DNA of 64,000 bases from VXNE01 sp965206615 (GCA_965206615.1 OZ242219.1:372001-436000), one strand, 5' to 3'; shown: positions 1 to 9,327, counted from the stretch's first letter. Numbers and translations are program-made. Notes: generated from the letters alone by a model not told the origin.

Positions 1-771
1 ATCGTGGAAGCGTACGGCGCCACCGAGGCGAACGTCGGCGGCGTCAACTACGCGGGCAAGGTCGGCTCGGTCGGCAGGATTCGGGGCGGGCTGCTCCTGC
101 GCTACGACGTCGAACGGGAGGAACTCGTCCGCGACGCCGAGGGGCGCCATGTGGAGTGCCGGCCGGGCGAGGTCGGCGAACTGCTGGGCAGGATCCCCGT
201 CGGTTCCAGGAGCATGCTGCGACAGTTCCAGGGTTACACCAGCGCCGAGGCGACGGAGCAGAAGATCCTGCGCGGCGTGAAGAAGCCGGACGACGCGTAC
301 TTCCGCAGCGGCGATCTGCTGCGGCGCGACCGGAAGGGCTATTGTTACTTCGTCGACCGCATCGGGGACACGTTCCGCTGGAAGGGCGAGAACGTGTCGA
401 CGCAGGAAGTGGCGGAGGCGCTGTCGGCGTTTCCGGGCGTCGAGACGGCCAACGTCTACGGCGTCGAGGTGCCGGGACACGAGGGACGCGCGGGGATGGC
501 GGCGCTGGCGCTGAAAGGGGGGCGGGAGGCGCCGTTCGACGCACAGGCATTGTACGAACTCGCTGTCTCGAAGCTCCCGTCCTATGCGGTTCCCGTGTTC
601 CTGCGGCTGCAGTCCGAATCGGACGTCACGGGCACCTTCAAGCTCCGCAAGGTCGCCCTGCGTAGCGAAGGCTACGATCCGAAGGCCACGAGCGATCCGA
701 TCTACGTGCGGGACGATCAGGCAGGCGCCTATGTCCGGCTCCACGACGTGGAGGACGCACATGTGCGCTGA
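1..771 (+). CDS. Fatty-acyl-CoA synthetase (AMP-binding), C-terminal part
   Basis: The reading frame is open from the first base, so the 5' part lies outside the window. The visible 256 residues are the C-terminal half of an ANL-superfamily acyl-activating enzyme, which makes acyl-CoA from a carboxylic acid, ATP and CoA. It has the adenylate-forming motif YGATE near the start, the hinge region FRSGDLLRRD...DRIGDTFRWKGENVS, and the C-terminal GTFKLRK with the likely adenylation lysine. The spacing and the GDTFRWKGENV wording resemble the FATP / very-long-chain acyl-CoA synthetase branch; the substrate is inferred. The downstream dikinase gene starts only 24 bp later in the same direction, so they may be cotranscribed. 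A short piece of this gene (about 81-150) is also found in front of the two following dikinase copies. Confidence 0.85.
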   Translation: MVEAYGATEANVGGVNYAGKVGSVGRIRGGLLLRYDVEREELVRDAEGRHVECRPGEVGELLGRIPVGSRSMLRQFQGYTSAEATEQKILRGVKKPDDAYFRSGDLLRRDRKGYCYFVDRIGDTFRWKGENVSTQEVAEALSAFPGVETANVYGVEVPGHEGRAGMAALALKGGREAPFDAQALYELAVSKLPSYAVPVFLRLQSESDVTGTFKLRKVALRSEGYDPKATSDPIYVRDDQAGAYVRLHDVEDAHVR

Positions 772-795
772 GGGCCGACAGACTGGAGAGTGCAC

Positions 796-3459
796 ATGGT
801 GACAGCCGTCGACAGAAGCATCCCGGGAGTCGTTTCGCTTGCGACCCCGGAGGCCCCGGCGGTAGCCGAAGTCGGCGGCAAGGCCGCATCGCTCATCCGG
901 CTTGCACAGGCCGGCTTCGACGTGCCGCCCGGCATGGTGCTTGCCGCGGGCTTCTTCGAGCCGTGGCTTGCGCAGGTCCGTTCGTCGCATGAGTGGCAGG
1001 CCGTCCTGACGGCGGCGCGGTCCTGCGACGCTGCCTCGCCGAGCGTGGAACAGCGCGCCGAGCTTGCGGAATGGTGCGCGCGGGCCAGGGCCGTGGCAGC
1101 CGCCCTGCCGCTCGACGCCGGGCAACGCGCGGCGCTGAGCCTCGTCGAGGACGACCTTGGCGCCGCGTCCTGCGCCGTGCGTTCGTCGTCGCCGGAAGAG
1201 GACCTGGCAGGAGCGTCGTTCGCGGGGTTGTACGAGACCGTGCTCGGGGTCGAAGGGGCGGCGCTGGAAGATGGCGTGCGGACCTGCTTTGGCTCCTGTC
1301 TGGATGCGCGGGTCCTGCTCTACAAGCGGAAGATGGGTTTCGAGGATCTCGATCCCACGATCGCCGTGATCGTACAGGAACTCGTGGACAGCGAGGTCGC
1401 CGGCGTCGCCTTTTCGCTCAACCCGCTGACCAACGACTTCGACGAGGTCCTCATCAACGCGAGCTGGGGGCTCGGGGAGGCGCTGGTGACGGGCGACATC
1501 ACGCCGGACGCGGTCGTGGTGGACACGGTGTCGGGCGAGATTGTCGAACACCGTTTGGGCGACAAGGGCGGCGACCGATCGGACGAACCGTGCCTGGACG
1601 GCGGCCGCATCGCCGCGATCGCGGACACGGTCAAGCGCATCGAAGCGCTGTACGCCGAGCCGGTGGACGTGGAGTGGGCATTCGCCGACGGACGGCTGCA
1701 CATTCTGCAGGCGCGGCCGATTACCACCTATGTGCCGGTGCACGTGTCGTTGCAGACGGTGCCTGGGGAGCCGCGCAAGCTGTACATGGATGGCTACCTG
1801 ACGGACGGCATCACGATGAGCGCGCCCACCTCGCCGATAGCGGACCAGGCGATGGAGACGATGATCAGGATGTTCCTCGCGTGGATGGTCAATCGTCCGC
1901 CGAGTGCACTGGACCCGGCGGCCTGGGGCCTGCACCTCGGGAGAGGTCGTCTCTACCTGGACATGTCGATGTACATGCACATCGTCGGCAACCAGGACCA
2001 GCTCGCGAAGCTCGCCGAGAACCAGAACCAGTTCATGGCCCGGGTGCTCATGTCTCCCGAAACAGAGCGGTACCGGCCCCCGAAGCCGCCGGACCACGTG
2101 CGGTTCTCCCGATGGCTCGGCTACCTCCCACGGCTGTTGTGGAACATGCGACGGGCCATGACCGTGCTCCTGCGCCCGACCTTTCGTCGTGCGCGGTTCG
2201 ACGCGGAGTATCACGCCGCGATCGAAGCCTTCGAGACCTGGATCACCCGGCCGATGGATGCCTCGCGCGACGTGGCGGAGAGCCTGCATGAGGACATGGA
2301 GCGTGCCGGGGCCGCCGTCATGGCGTCGTCGTATCCGGCCTTCCTGACCGCCTTCATCGCGACGCTGCGCATCAAGGCGCTCGCGGACCCGAAGTCGCCG
2401 GAGCAGTTGGCATGGGTCGATGCGGTCTGCAGCGGCTACGAGGACGACATGATCGTACTGATGGGGGTCGCCATCTACGAGTTGGCCATGTCGTTGCCGC
2501 CGGCCGATTTCGAGGACATCGAGGTGCTCGAGGCGCGGCTCCTCGCACGGAACCTGCCGGAGGCCTTTCTCGAGCGTTGGGACGCGTTCGTCGCACGCTA
2601 CGGTTGCCGGGGTCCGCTCGAGATGGAGTTGGCCAACCCGAAGTACGGCGAGGCGCCGACACTGGCGCTGCGGCAGATGGCCAACCTCCGCGCCGCCGGG
2701 GGTGCGTTCGATCCCCGCGACATGCGGCGTCGGCAGATCGCCCGCCGGGAGCACGCCTACGGTCAACTGCAACAGGCCCTTCCGCCCGGGAAGGCGCGGC
2801 GTCTGACGAAGTATTACCACACCTGCATGCGCTACACGGGTGCGCGGGAGTTGATCAAGCACCACATCATGCAGGTGAACGAACGGCTGCGCGCGCTCCT
2901 GCTGCACCGGGCGGACGCATTCGTGGCGGCCGGCCGCCTCGACCGTCGCGAGCAGATCTTCGAATTGCGGATCGAGGACGTGGACCGCGCCACGCACGAC
3001 CCCGACTTCGACCTGCGGGCTGCAGTCGACGAACGCGGCACGTTTGCGCGCAAGCTACGCGCGCGGGTGCGGCACTTCCCGATGTGCATCGACTCCCGCG
3101 GCCGCATCCTGCGCCCGCCGCCGGTCTACCAGGAAGGGGCGCTGGTCGGTGCGGCGCTCTCGCCCGGCGTGGCGCGCGGTCCGGTCCGGGTGCTCAACGA
3201 TCCCTTCGAGAAGACGGTGCGGCCGGGAGACATCGTGGTCGCGGTCACGACGGATCCTGGATGGACCCCGCTGTTCCTCAACGCGGCAGCCATCATCCTG
3301 GAAATCGGCGGCGAACTGCAGCACGGGGCACTGATCGCCCGGGAGTACGGCAAGCCGTGCGTCACCGGCATTCAGGACGTCACGACCCGTTTCGTGGACG
3401 ATCAGATCGTGGAAGTCGACGGCGACGCGGGGGTGGTGCGGTTCGTCGACGGAGACTGA
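796..3459 (+). CDS. PEP-utilising dikinase-type enzyme, copy 1 (rifampicin-phosphotransferase-like architecture)
   Basis: This 887-residue protein has an N-terminal PPDK-type ATP-grasp domain (about 1-315: GGKAASLIRL; the nucleotide loop VRSSSPEEDLAGASFAG; SLNPLTNDFDEVLINASWGLGE). A long middle domain (about 320-780) has no motif I recognise. The C-terminal swivelling phosphohistidine domain carries the motif LQHGALIAREYGKP with predicted catalytic His843. The order ATP domain, substrate domain, C-terminal His matches rifampicin phosphotransferases rather than PEP synthase, where the His domain is internal; PigC/RedH-like ligases are related alternatives. The natural substrate is unknown. The start is ATG 796, preceded by GGAGAG; a GTG at 790 is the alternative. 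It is the first of three tandem copies. Confidence 0.85.
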   Translation: MVTAVDRSIPGVVSLATPEAPAVAEVGGKAASLIRLAQAGFDVPPGMVLAAGFFEPWLAQVRSSHEWQAVLTAARSCDAASPSVEQRAELAEWCARARAVAAALPLDAGQRAALSLVEDDLGAASCAVRSSSPEEDLAGASFAGLYETVLGVEGAALEDGVRTCFGSCLDARVLLYKRKMGFEDLDPTIAVIVQELVDSEVAGVAFSLNPLTNDFDEVLINASWGLGEALVTGDITPDAVVVDTVSGEIVEHRLGDKGGDRSDEPCLDGGRIAAIADTVKRIEALYAEPVDVEWAFADGRLHILQARPITTYVPVHVSLQTVPGEPRKLYMDGYLTDGITMSAPTSPIADQAMETMIRMFLAWMVNRPPSALDPAAWGLHLGRGRLYLDMSMYMHIVGNQDQLAKLAENQNQFMARVLMSPETERYRPPKPPDHVRFSRWLGYLPRLLWNMRRAMTVLLRPTFRRARFDAEYHAAIEAFETWITRPMDASRDVAESLHEDMERAGAAVMASSYPAFLTAFIATLRIKALADPKSPEQLAWVDAVCSGYEDDMIVLMGVAIYELAMSLPPADFEDIEVLEARLLARNLPEAFLERWDAFVARYGCRGPLEMELANPKYGEAPTLALRQMANLRAAGGAFDPRDMRRRQIARREHAYGQLQQALPPGKARRLTKYYHTCMRYTGARELIKHHIMQVNERLRALLLHRADAFVAAGRLDRREQIFELRIEDVDRATHDPDFDLRAAVDERGTFARKLRARVRHFPMCIDSRGRILRPPPVYQEGALVGAALSPGVARGPVRVLNDPFEKTVRPGDIVVAVTTDPGWTPLFLNAAAIILEIGGELQHGALIAREYGKPCVTGIQDVTTRFVDDQIVEVDGDAGVVRFVDGD

Positions 3460-3510
3460 CGCTCATCGGCATCGGCCTGCGGGCGGACGTCCGGGGAACC
3501 GTTCGGGGGG

Positions 3511-3567
3511 CTGGTGCTGCGTTACGGTGTCGAATGGGACGGACTCGTCCGCGACGGGAAAGGGCGC
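3511..3567 (+). repeat. Duplicated fragment of the upstream acyl-CoA synthetase gene
   Basis: The block lines up without gaps against positions 91-147 of the acyl-CoA synthetase gene, at roughly three bases in four. In the same phase it translates as LRYGVEWDGLVRDGKGR, against LRYDVEREELVRDAEGR in the synthetase. It runs straight into the ATG of dikinase copy 2. It marks a duplication junction in which most of the synthetase 3' end was lost. Confidence 0.75.
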
Positions 3568-5307
3568 ATGGTGACAGCCGTCGAGGGGAACATTTCGGGC
3601 GTGGTCGCGCTTGCGACCTCGGAGCCTCCGGTGGTACACGAAGTCGGCGGCAAGGCCGCGTCGCTCATCCGGCTTGCGCAGGCCGGATTCGACGTGCCGC
3701 GCGGCGCCGTGTTTGCCGCGGGGTTTTTCGAGCCGTGGCTTGCGCAGGTTCGTTCGTCGCCGGAGTGGCAGGCCGTCCTGGCGGCGGCGCGGTCCTGCGA
3801 CGCTGCATCGCCGAGCGTGGAACAGCGCGCCGAGGTTGCGGATTGCTGCGCGCGGGGCGTCGCCTTCTCGCTCAACCCGCTGACCAACGACTTCGACGAG
3901 GTCCTCATCAACGCCAGCTGGGGCCTCGGGGACGCGCTGGTGACGGGCGAGATCACCCCCGACACGGTGGTCGTCGACACGGTGACGGGCGAGATCGTCG
4001 AGCAGCGCCTGGGCGACAAGGGCGGCGACCGGCCGGACGAACCTTGCCTGGACAACGGCCGGATCGCGGACCTCAAGGACACCGTCAAGCGCATCGAAGC
4101 GCTGTACGGGGAGCCGGTGGACGTGGAGTGGGCTTTCGCCGAGGGACGCCTGCGCATTCTGCAGGCCCGGCCGATTACCACCTATGTGCCGCTGCACGAG
4201 TCGCTGCAGACGGCGCCGGGCGAGCCGCGCAAGCTGTACATGGACGGCTAGCTGACGGAAGGCATCACGATGAGCGAGCCGACCTCGCCGATGGCGGACG
4301 ACGCGGTCGAGGCCCTGGTCAGGCTGGTCCTGGCGTGGCTGGTCAACCGCCCGCCCGGCGCGCTGGATTGCGGGGCCTGGGGCCTGCACCTGGGGTCCGG
4401 CCGCATGTACATGGACATGTCGATGTACATGCACCTCATGGCCAACGACGAGTAGCTCGTGAAGCTCGCGGAGGACAAGAACCAGTTGATGAACCAGTTG
4501 ATGGCGCAGGTGCTCATGTCGCCGGAAATCGACCGGTACCGGCCGGCGATGCCGGCGCCGCACCTGCGGGTCTCCCGATTGCTCCGGCATGTCCCGGCGT
4601 TGCTGTGGAACGTGCGGCAGGCGGTGACGACGCTCCTTGGCCCGGTGATTCGTCGCGCCCGGTTCGACCGGGAATACGCGGCCGCCCTCGAAGCGTTCGA
4701 TGCCCGGATGGCCCGGCCGCCGGACTACTCCCGGGGGGTGGCCGAGAGCCTCCGGGAGGACTTGGCGCGTGCCGGGGCCACGGTCATCGCGTCGTCCTAT
4801 CCGGCCTTCGTGCATAGTTTCGCCGCCACGTTGCGCATCAGGGCGCTCGCGGACCCGAAGTCGCCGGAGCAGTTGGCATGGTTGGATGCCGTCTGCGGCG
4901 GCTACGAGGACGACATGATCCTGCACATGGGGGTCGCCATCTACGAGTTGGCCATGTGCTTGCCGCCGTCCGACTTCAAGGACATCGAGGCGCTGGAAGC
5001 CCGGCTCCTCGCGCGGGACCTCCCCGATGCCTTTCTCGAGCGCTGGGATGCGTTCGTCGCGCGCTACGGTTGCCGTGGTCCGCTCGAGATGGAGCTGGCC
5101 AATCCGAAGTAGACGCCGCTGTTCCTGAACGCGGCGGGGATCATCCTGGAGATCGGGGGGGCGTTGCAGCACGGAGCGCTGATCGCCCGCGAGTACGGCA
5201 AGCCGTGCGTCACCGGCATTCAGGACGTCACGACCCGTTTCACGGACGATCAGATCGTGGAAGTCGACGGCGACGCGGGGGTGGTGCGGTTCGTCGACGG
5301 AGACTGA
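3568..5307 (+). pseudogene. Dikinase copy 2, decayed (two internal deletions, three amber codons)
   Basis: One reading frame homologous to copies 1 and 3 runs the whole way. It is interrupted by TAG at 4249-4251 (TAC in the intact copies), 4453-4455 (CAG in copy 3) and 5110-5112. Relative to copy 1 it lacks the equivalent of 1084-1401 (318 bp, 106 codons) and of 2646-3263 (618 bp, 206 codons). Both losses are multiples of three; the second deletion itself creates the third TAG. The first deletion removes the nucleotide-binding loop (VRSSSPEEDLAG region), so even a read-through product could not be a normal kinase. The His-domain motif LQHGALIAREYGKP is still intact. Most likely a pseudogene of recent origin. 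Confidence 0.85.
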
Positions 5308-5313
5308 CGACTC

Positions 5314-5380
5314 CTCGGGCGGGCTGCTCCCGAGTTACGATGTTGAACGGAACGATCTTGTGCACGACGGGAGAGGGCGC
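5314..5380 (+). repeat. Second duplicated fragment of the acyl-CoA synthetase gene
   Basis: Like the block before copy 2, this stretch resembles positions about 81-147 of the acyl-CoA synthetase gene and ends GGGCGC directly against the ATG of copy 3. It shares CGACGGGA(A/G)AGGGCGC with the leader of copy 2. The two downstream copies therefore descend from one duplicated unit, not from copy 1 independently. Confidence 0.7.
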
Positions 5381-8050
5381 ATGGTGACAGCCGTCGAGAG
5401 AAGCATCCCCGGGGTCGTCTCGCTGACGACCCCGGAGGCCCCGGTGGTAGGCGAAGTCGGCGGGAAGGCCGCGTCGCTCATCCGGCTTGCGCAGGCTGGA
5501 TTCGACGTGCCGCGCGGCATGGTGCTTGTCGCCGACTTCTTCGAGTCGTGGCTTGCGGAAGTCCGTTCGTCGCAGGAGTGGCAGGCTGTCCTGGCGGCAG
5601 CACGATCCTGCGACGCCGCATCGCCGACCATGGAACAGCGCGCCGAGGTTGCGGATTGCTGCGCGCGGGCGAGGGCCGTGGCAGTTGCCCTGCCGCTCGA
5701 CGCCGGGCAACGCGCCGCCCTGAGCCTCGTCGCGGACGACCTTGGCGCCGCGTCCTGCGCGGTGCGCTCGTCGTCGCCGGAAGAGGACCTGGCAGGCGCC
5801 TCGTTCGCCGGGTTATACGAGACGGTGCTCGGGGCCGAAGGAGCGACGCTGGAAGACGGCGTGCGTACCTGCTTCTGCTCCTGTCTCGATGCGCGGGTAC
5901 TGCTCTACAAGCGGAAGATGGGTTTCCAGGACCTCGATCCGTCCATCGCCGTGATCGTGCAGGAACTCGTCGACAGCGAAGTGGCGGGCGTCGCCTTCTC
6001 CCTCAACCCGCTGACCAACGACTTCGACGAGGTCCTCATCAACGCCAGCTGGGGGCTCGGGGAGGCGCTGGTGACGGGCGAGATCACCCCCGACACGGTG
6101 GTCGTCGACACGGTGACGGGCGAAGTTGTCGAACAGCGTCTGGGCGACAAGGGCGGTGACCGGCCGGACGAACCATGCCTGGACAGCGGCCGTATCTCGG
6201 AGCTCGCGCAAACCGTCAAGCGCATCGAAGCGCTGTACGCGGAGCCGGTGGACGTGGAGTGGGCGTTGGCCGACGGCCGTCTGCGGGTCCTGCAGGCCCG
6301 TCCCGTGACCGCTTACGTCCCGCTGCACGAATCGTTGCAGACGGCGCCGGGCGAGCCGCGCAGGCTGTACATGGACGGCTACCTCACGGAAGGCATCACG
6401 ATGAGCGAGCCCACCTCGCCCATGGCCGACGACGCGATCGAGACCCTCATCAGGATGTTCGTGGCGTGGCTGGTCAACCGCCCGCCCGGCGCGCTGGATT
6501 GCGGGGCCTGGGGCCTGCACCTGGGGTCCGGCCGCATGTACATGGACATGTCGATGTACCTGCACCTCGTGGGGGACAACGACGAGCAGCTCGCGAAGCT
6601 CAGCGAGGAGAAGAACCAGCTCATGGCGCAGGTCTTGCTGTCCTCGGAGATCGACCGCTACCGGTCGGAGTCGCCGCCCGCCCATGCGCGGGGCTTGCGT
6701 TTGCTCGGGCACCTCCCGCGCCTGCTCTGGAACGCCCGGCGGGCGGTGACCACGCTCCTGGGCCCGGCGTTGCGACGCGCCCGGTTCGACCGGGAGTACG
6801 CGGCCGCGATCGAAGCGCTCGATGCCTGGCTGGCGCGCCCGCCGGATCGTTCGCGGAGCGTCGTCGAGACGTTTGGCGAGGACCTCGAGCGTACGGGGTC
6901 CACGGTCATCGCGTCGTCGTACCCTGCCTTCCTGCACGCCGCCGTCTCGATGTTCCGCATACGGGGGCTCGCCGACCCGAAGTCGCCGGAACAGGTAGCC
7001 TGGGCGGACACGATCGGCGGTGGCGGCTACGAGGACGACATGATCGTGGAGATGGGTGTCGCCATCTACGAAATGGCGATGGCGCTCCCGCCGTCCGACT
7101 TCGAGGACCTGGCCGCGCTCGAACGCCGACTCCACGCCCGGGAGCTGCCCGAGGCCTTTCTCCAGCGCTGGGATGCGTTCGTTTCCCGTTACGGCTGCAG
7201 GGGTCCCCTCGAGATGGAGATCGCCAATCCGAAGTACGGAGAAGCGCCGTCGCTGGCCCTGCGGCAAATGGCCAACATCCGCGCTTCCGGGGGCGCGTTC
7301 GATCCCCGCGACATGCGCCGCCGGCAGATCGCGCGCCGGGAAGAAGCGTATCGGAAGCTGCGCGAGGCGCTCTCGCCGCGGAAGGCGCGGCGCCTGGAGA
7401 AGTACTACGACACCTGCACGCGCTACGCGAGTGCGCGGGAGCTCTTCAAGCACCACCTCATGCAGGTGAACGGAAGGTTGCGCGCGCTCCTGCTCCACCG
7501 TGCCGACGAGTTCGTGGCGGCGGGCCGCCTCGACCGCCGCGAGCAGCTCTTCGACCTCACGATGGAGGACGTGGACCGCGCGGCGGAAGATCCGCACTTT
7601 GACGTGCGCGCCGCGGTGGCCGAACGCGGAGCGTTCGCGCGCAAGACTCGATCGCGGGTGCGCCACTTCCCCATGTGCATCGACTCCCGCGGCCGGATCC
7701 TGCGGCCTCCGCCGGTCTACGAGGACGGTGCGCTGGTTGGCGGCGCGCTGTCCCCGGGCGTGGCGCGTGGCCCGGTCCGCGTGCTCAACGACCCGTTCGA
7801 GAAGACCGTGCACCCGGGCGACATCCTGGTCGCGGTCACGACGGACCCCGGATGGACGCCGCTGTTCCTGAACGCCGCGGGAATCATCCTGGAGATCGGG
7901 GGAGCGTTGCAGCACGGGGCGCTGATCGCCCGCGAGTACGGCAAGCCGTGCGTCACCGGCATTCAGGACGTCACGACCCGTTTCGAGGACGACCAGATCG
8001 TCGAAGTGGACGGGGACGCCGGCGTAGTGCGCTTCGTGGACGCGGACTGA
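5381..8050 (+). CDS. PEP-utilising dikinase-type enzyme, copy 3 (intact)
   Basis: A full-length paralogue of copy 1, 889 residues. It keeps every visible motif: GGKAASLIRL, the loop VRSSSPEEDLAGASFAG, SLNPLTNDFDEVLINASWGLGE, and the C-terminal LQHGALIAREYGKP with predicted catalytic His845. It differs from copy 1 throughout the middle domain (for example SEEKNQLMAQVLLSSEIDRYR), so substrate preference may have diverged. I chose ATG 5381 with GAGAGGG upstream; an in-frame GTG at 5360 would only translate part of the duplicated synthetase leader. As for copy 1, transfer of the ATP beta-phosphate to a small molecule through the phosphohistidine is inferred from architecture; the substrate is not known. 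Confidence 0.85.
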   Translation: MVTAVERSIPGVVSLTTPEAPVVGEVGGKAASLIRLAQAGFDVPRGMVLVADFFESWLAEVRSSQEWQAVLAAARSCDAASPTMEQRAEVADCCARARAVAVALPLDAGQRAALSLVADDLGAASCAVRSSSPEEDLAGASFAGLYETVLGAEGATLEDGVRTCFCSCLDARVLLYKRKMGFQDLDPSIAVIVQELVDSEVAGVAFSLNPLTNDFDEVLINASWGLGEALVTGEITPDTVVVDTVTGEVVEQRLGDKGGDRPDEPCLDSGRISELAQTVKRIEALYAEPVDVEWALADGRLRVLQARPVTAYVPLHESLQTAPGEPRRLYMDGYLTEGITMSEPTSPMADDAIETLIRMFVAWLVNRPPGALDCGAWGLHLGSGRMYMDMSMYLHLVGDNDEQLAKLSEEKNQLMAQVLLSSEIDRYRSESPPAHARGLRLLGHLPRLLWNARRAVTTLLGPALRRARFDREYAAAIEALDAWLARPPDRSRSVVETFGEDLERTGSTVIASSYPAFLHAAVSMFRIRGLADPKSPEQVAWADTIGGGGYEDDMIVEMGVAIYEMAMALPPSDFEDLAALERRLHARELPEAFLQRWDAFVSRYGCRGPLEMEIANPKYGEAPSLALRQMANIRASGGAFDPRDMRRRQIARREEAYRKLREALSPRKARRLEKYYDTCTRYASARELFKHHLMQVNGRLRALLLHRADEFVAAGRLDRREQLFDLTMEDVDRAAEDPHFDVRAAVAERGAFARKTRSRVRHFPMCIDSRGRILRPPPVYEDGALVGGALSPGVARGPVRVLNDPFEKTVHPGDILVAVTTDPGWTPLFLNAAGIILEIGGALQHGALIAREYGKPCVTGIQDVTTRFEDDQIVEVDGDAGVVRFVDAD

Positions 8051-8052
8051 GC

Positions 8053-8068
8053 GGGGCGTCCCAGCCCC
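8053..8068. terminator. Possible stem-loop between convergent genes
   Basis: GGGGC and GCCCC arms (8053-8057 and 8064-8068) face each other in the 26-bp gap between two convergent genes. There is no T-tract, so intrinsic termination is only a possibility. Confidence 0.3.
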
Positions 8069-8076
8069 GACGGCGG

Positions 8077-9132
8077 TCAGGCCACGCGGACCATCGTCTT
8101 GCCGAAGTTCTCGCCGCACAGCATGCCGATGAACGCCCCGATGCTGCTGTCGAGCCCGTCGGTCACGCTCTCGCGGTACTTCAGCCGACCGTCCTGGATC
8201 CATGCGGACATCTCGGCCAGGGCCTCCTCGGCGTCCGGATGCAGCGCTGCGAGTTCCGCGAACGTGAAGAAGCGGAACCCGTCGGTGTGGCCCTCCTTGC
8301 CAAGCGCGGGGAGCCCCGCCGCCCGCAGCCGTTGGGGCGGGGTGGGCCGGGCTTCTCCATCCGTCAGGTTGTAGTGGGCGATGTAGCCGCACACGGGCAC
8401 CCGGCAGCCGTCGTTCAGCAGCGGAATGACCGCCTCGAGCACGTCGCCGCCGACGTTCTCGAAGTAGATGTCGACGCCGTCCGGAACCGCGGCCGCGAGG
8501 CGCTCGGGGAATCCGGGGGCCTTGTAGTCGAGACACGCGTCGAAACCGAGTTCGTCCACGCAGAACGCGCACTTCGCGGGACCCCCGGCGATGCCCACGG
8601 CCCTCGCCCCACGGATCTTGGCGAGCTGTCCCACGACCTGGCCGACCGCCCCGCTGGCGGCGCTCACGACCACCGTCTCGCCGGCCCGCACGCGGGCGAC
8701 GTTCAGCAGTCCCTGGTAGGCCGTGAAGCCGGTCATCCCCAGCACGCCGACGGCCGTGGAAGCGGGCCCGAGGGCCGCGTCCCACTTCTGGATGGGGATG
8801 TCGGCGTTGCCCCACTGCACGTCGTCGGGCGTGGCGACGCTGTATTCCTGCCAGCCGTAGTAGCCGACGACGAGGTCCCCGGGCTGCCATCCTTGGGCGC
8901 GTGATTCGACGACCTCGGACACCGTGCCCCCGACGATGGTCCTGCCGACGCTCTCGGCGGCGCCCATCCCGGGGCGCATGTAGGGGTCGAGGCTCAGCCA
9001 GCGCGTGTGCAGGAGCATCTGGTGGGGCTCGAGTGCCGGCAGTTCCTCCGTCTCGATAGCGAAGTCCGAGGGCTTCGGCATGCCGGCCGGCCGGTTTCGC
9101 ACCACCACCTTGCGATTGGTGGGATTACTCAT
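8077..9132 (-). CDS. NADPH-dependent medium-chain reductase, CurA/leukotriene-B4-reductase-like
   Basis: A 351-residue zinc-independent medium-chain dehydrogenase/reductase of the CurA/YncB group, which reduces activated C=C bonds of enones with NADPH. The N-terminal GroES-like half contains LSLDPYMRPGM. The nucleotide-binding half contains TGFTAYQGLLNVARVRAGETV and the coenzyme loop SAASGAVGQVVGQLAKIRG, followed by YFENVGGDVLEAV. No zinc-ligand cysteine pattern is seen. I prefer the second ATG (9132): GGAG sits six bases upstream of it, and that GGAG would be inside the coding sequence if the first ATG (9144) were used. Convergent with dikinase copy 3. Confidence 0.88.
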   Translation of the reverse strand: MSNPTNRKVVVRNRPAGMPKPSDFAIETEELPALEPHQMLLHTRWLSLDPYMRPGMGAAESVGRTIVGGTVSEVVESRAQGWQPGDLVVGYYGWQEYSVATPDDVQWGNADIPIQKWDAALGPASTAVGVLGMTGFTAYQGLLNVARVRAGETVVVSAASGAVGQVVGQLAKIRGARAVGIAGGPAKCAFCVDELGFDACLDYKAPGFPERLAAAVPDGVDIYFENVGGDVLEAVIPLLNDGCRVPVCGYIAHYNLTDGEARPTPPQRLRAAGLPALGKEGHTDGFRFFTFAELAALHPDAEEALAEMSAWIQDGRLKYRESVTDGLDSSIGAFIGMLCGENFGKTMVRVA

Positions 9133-9259
9133 GTTCTGCTCCATTCGCGGCTGCTGTCATGGAAGGAGGCTACCAGAGGCGCTGTCGTCCGGCGGAGCTC
9201 CGGCGTTCCAAGAGCGCCAGACTGACGCCCCAGAGGCGGTCAGCATCTGACTTGATCTA

Positions 9260-9277
9260 TATGCACATTTGTGCATA
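9260..9277. promoter_or_regulatory. Perfect inverted repeat, likely BrnTA-type operator
   Basis: TATGCACATTTGTGCATA has 8-bp arms around a TT centre. It lies between a possible -35 (TTGATC, 9252-9257) and -10 (CATACT, 9274-9279), just upstream of the brnT remnant and brnA. BrnA-family antitoxins repress their own promoter through inverted repeats, so an operator role is a reasonable inference. Confidence 0.65.
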
Positions 9278-9287
9278 CTCTGTCCCC

Positions 9288-9314
9288 GTGAGTTTCGAAT
9301 GGGACCCCGTCTAG
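9288..9314 (+). pseudogene. Remnant of brnT toxin start (eight codons then TAG)
   Basis: GTG AGT TTC GAA TGG GAC CCC GTC TAG reads MSFEWDPV-stop. BrnT ribonuclease toxins characteristically begin M-x-FEWDP, and brnT normally sits immediately before brnA. The next gene is brnA 13 bp later, so nearly the whole toxin has been deleted while its promoter and start were kept. Confidence 0.6.
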
Positions 9315-9327
9315 AGTCTCACTAGCA

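Noticed and set aside
796..3459. Phosphoenolpyruvate synthase (ppsA)
   Set aside because: The phosphohistidine domain is at the extreme C-terminus and no PEP-binding TIM-barrel domain follows it, unlike PEP synthase.
3463..5172. A 569-codon open frame antisense to the dikinase pseudogene
   Set aside because: Composition is biased to Arg/His/Gln and it mirrors the sense copy; no start context or homology.
3568..5307. Amber recoding (pyrrolysine-like) in dikinase copy 2
   Set aside because: All three stops are TAG in one frame, but the copy also lacks the nucleotide-binding loop and the third TAG arises at a deletion junction. Other genes here use all stop codons normally. Decay explains it better.
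5813..8890. A 1025-codon open frame on the minus strand
   Set aside because: It is the antisense shadow of dikinase copy 3 and of the CurA-like gene, rich in Arg/His/Gly, with no domain signal. High GC makes such shadows common.
9266..9277. Shared operator between brnA and the amine dehydrogenase operon (CATTTGTGCATA occurs in both)
   Set aside because: The 12-base match covers only part of each palindrome and the symmetry differs; regulators are unrelated families. Probably chance in AT-rich promoter DNA.
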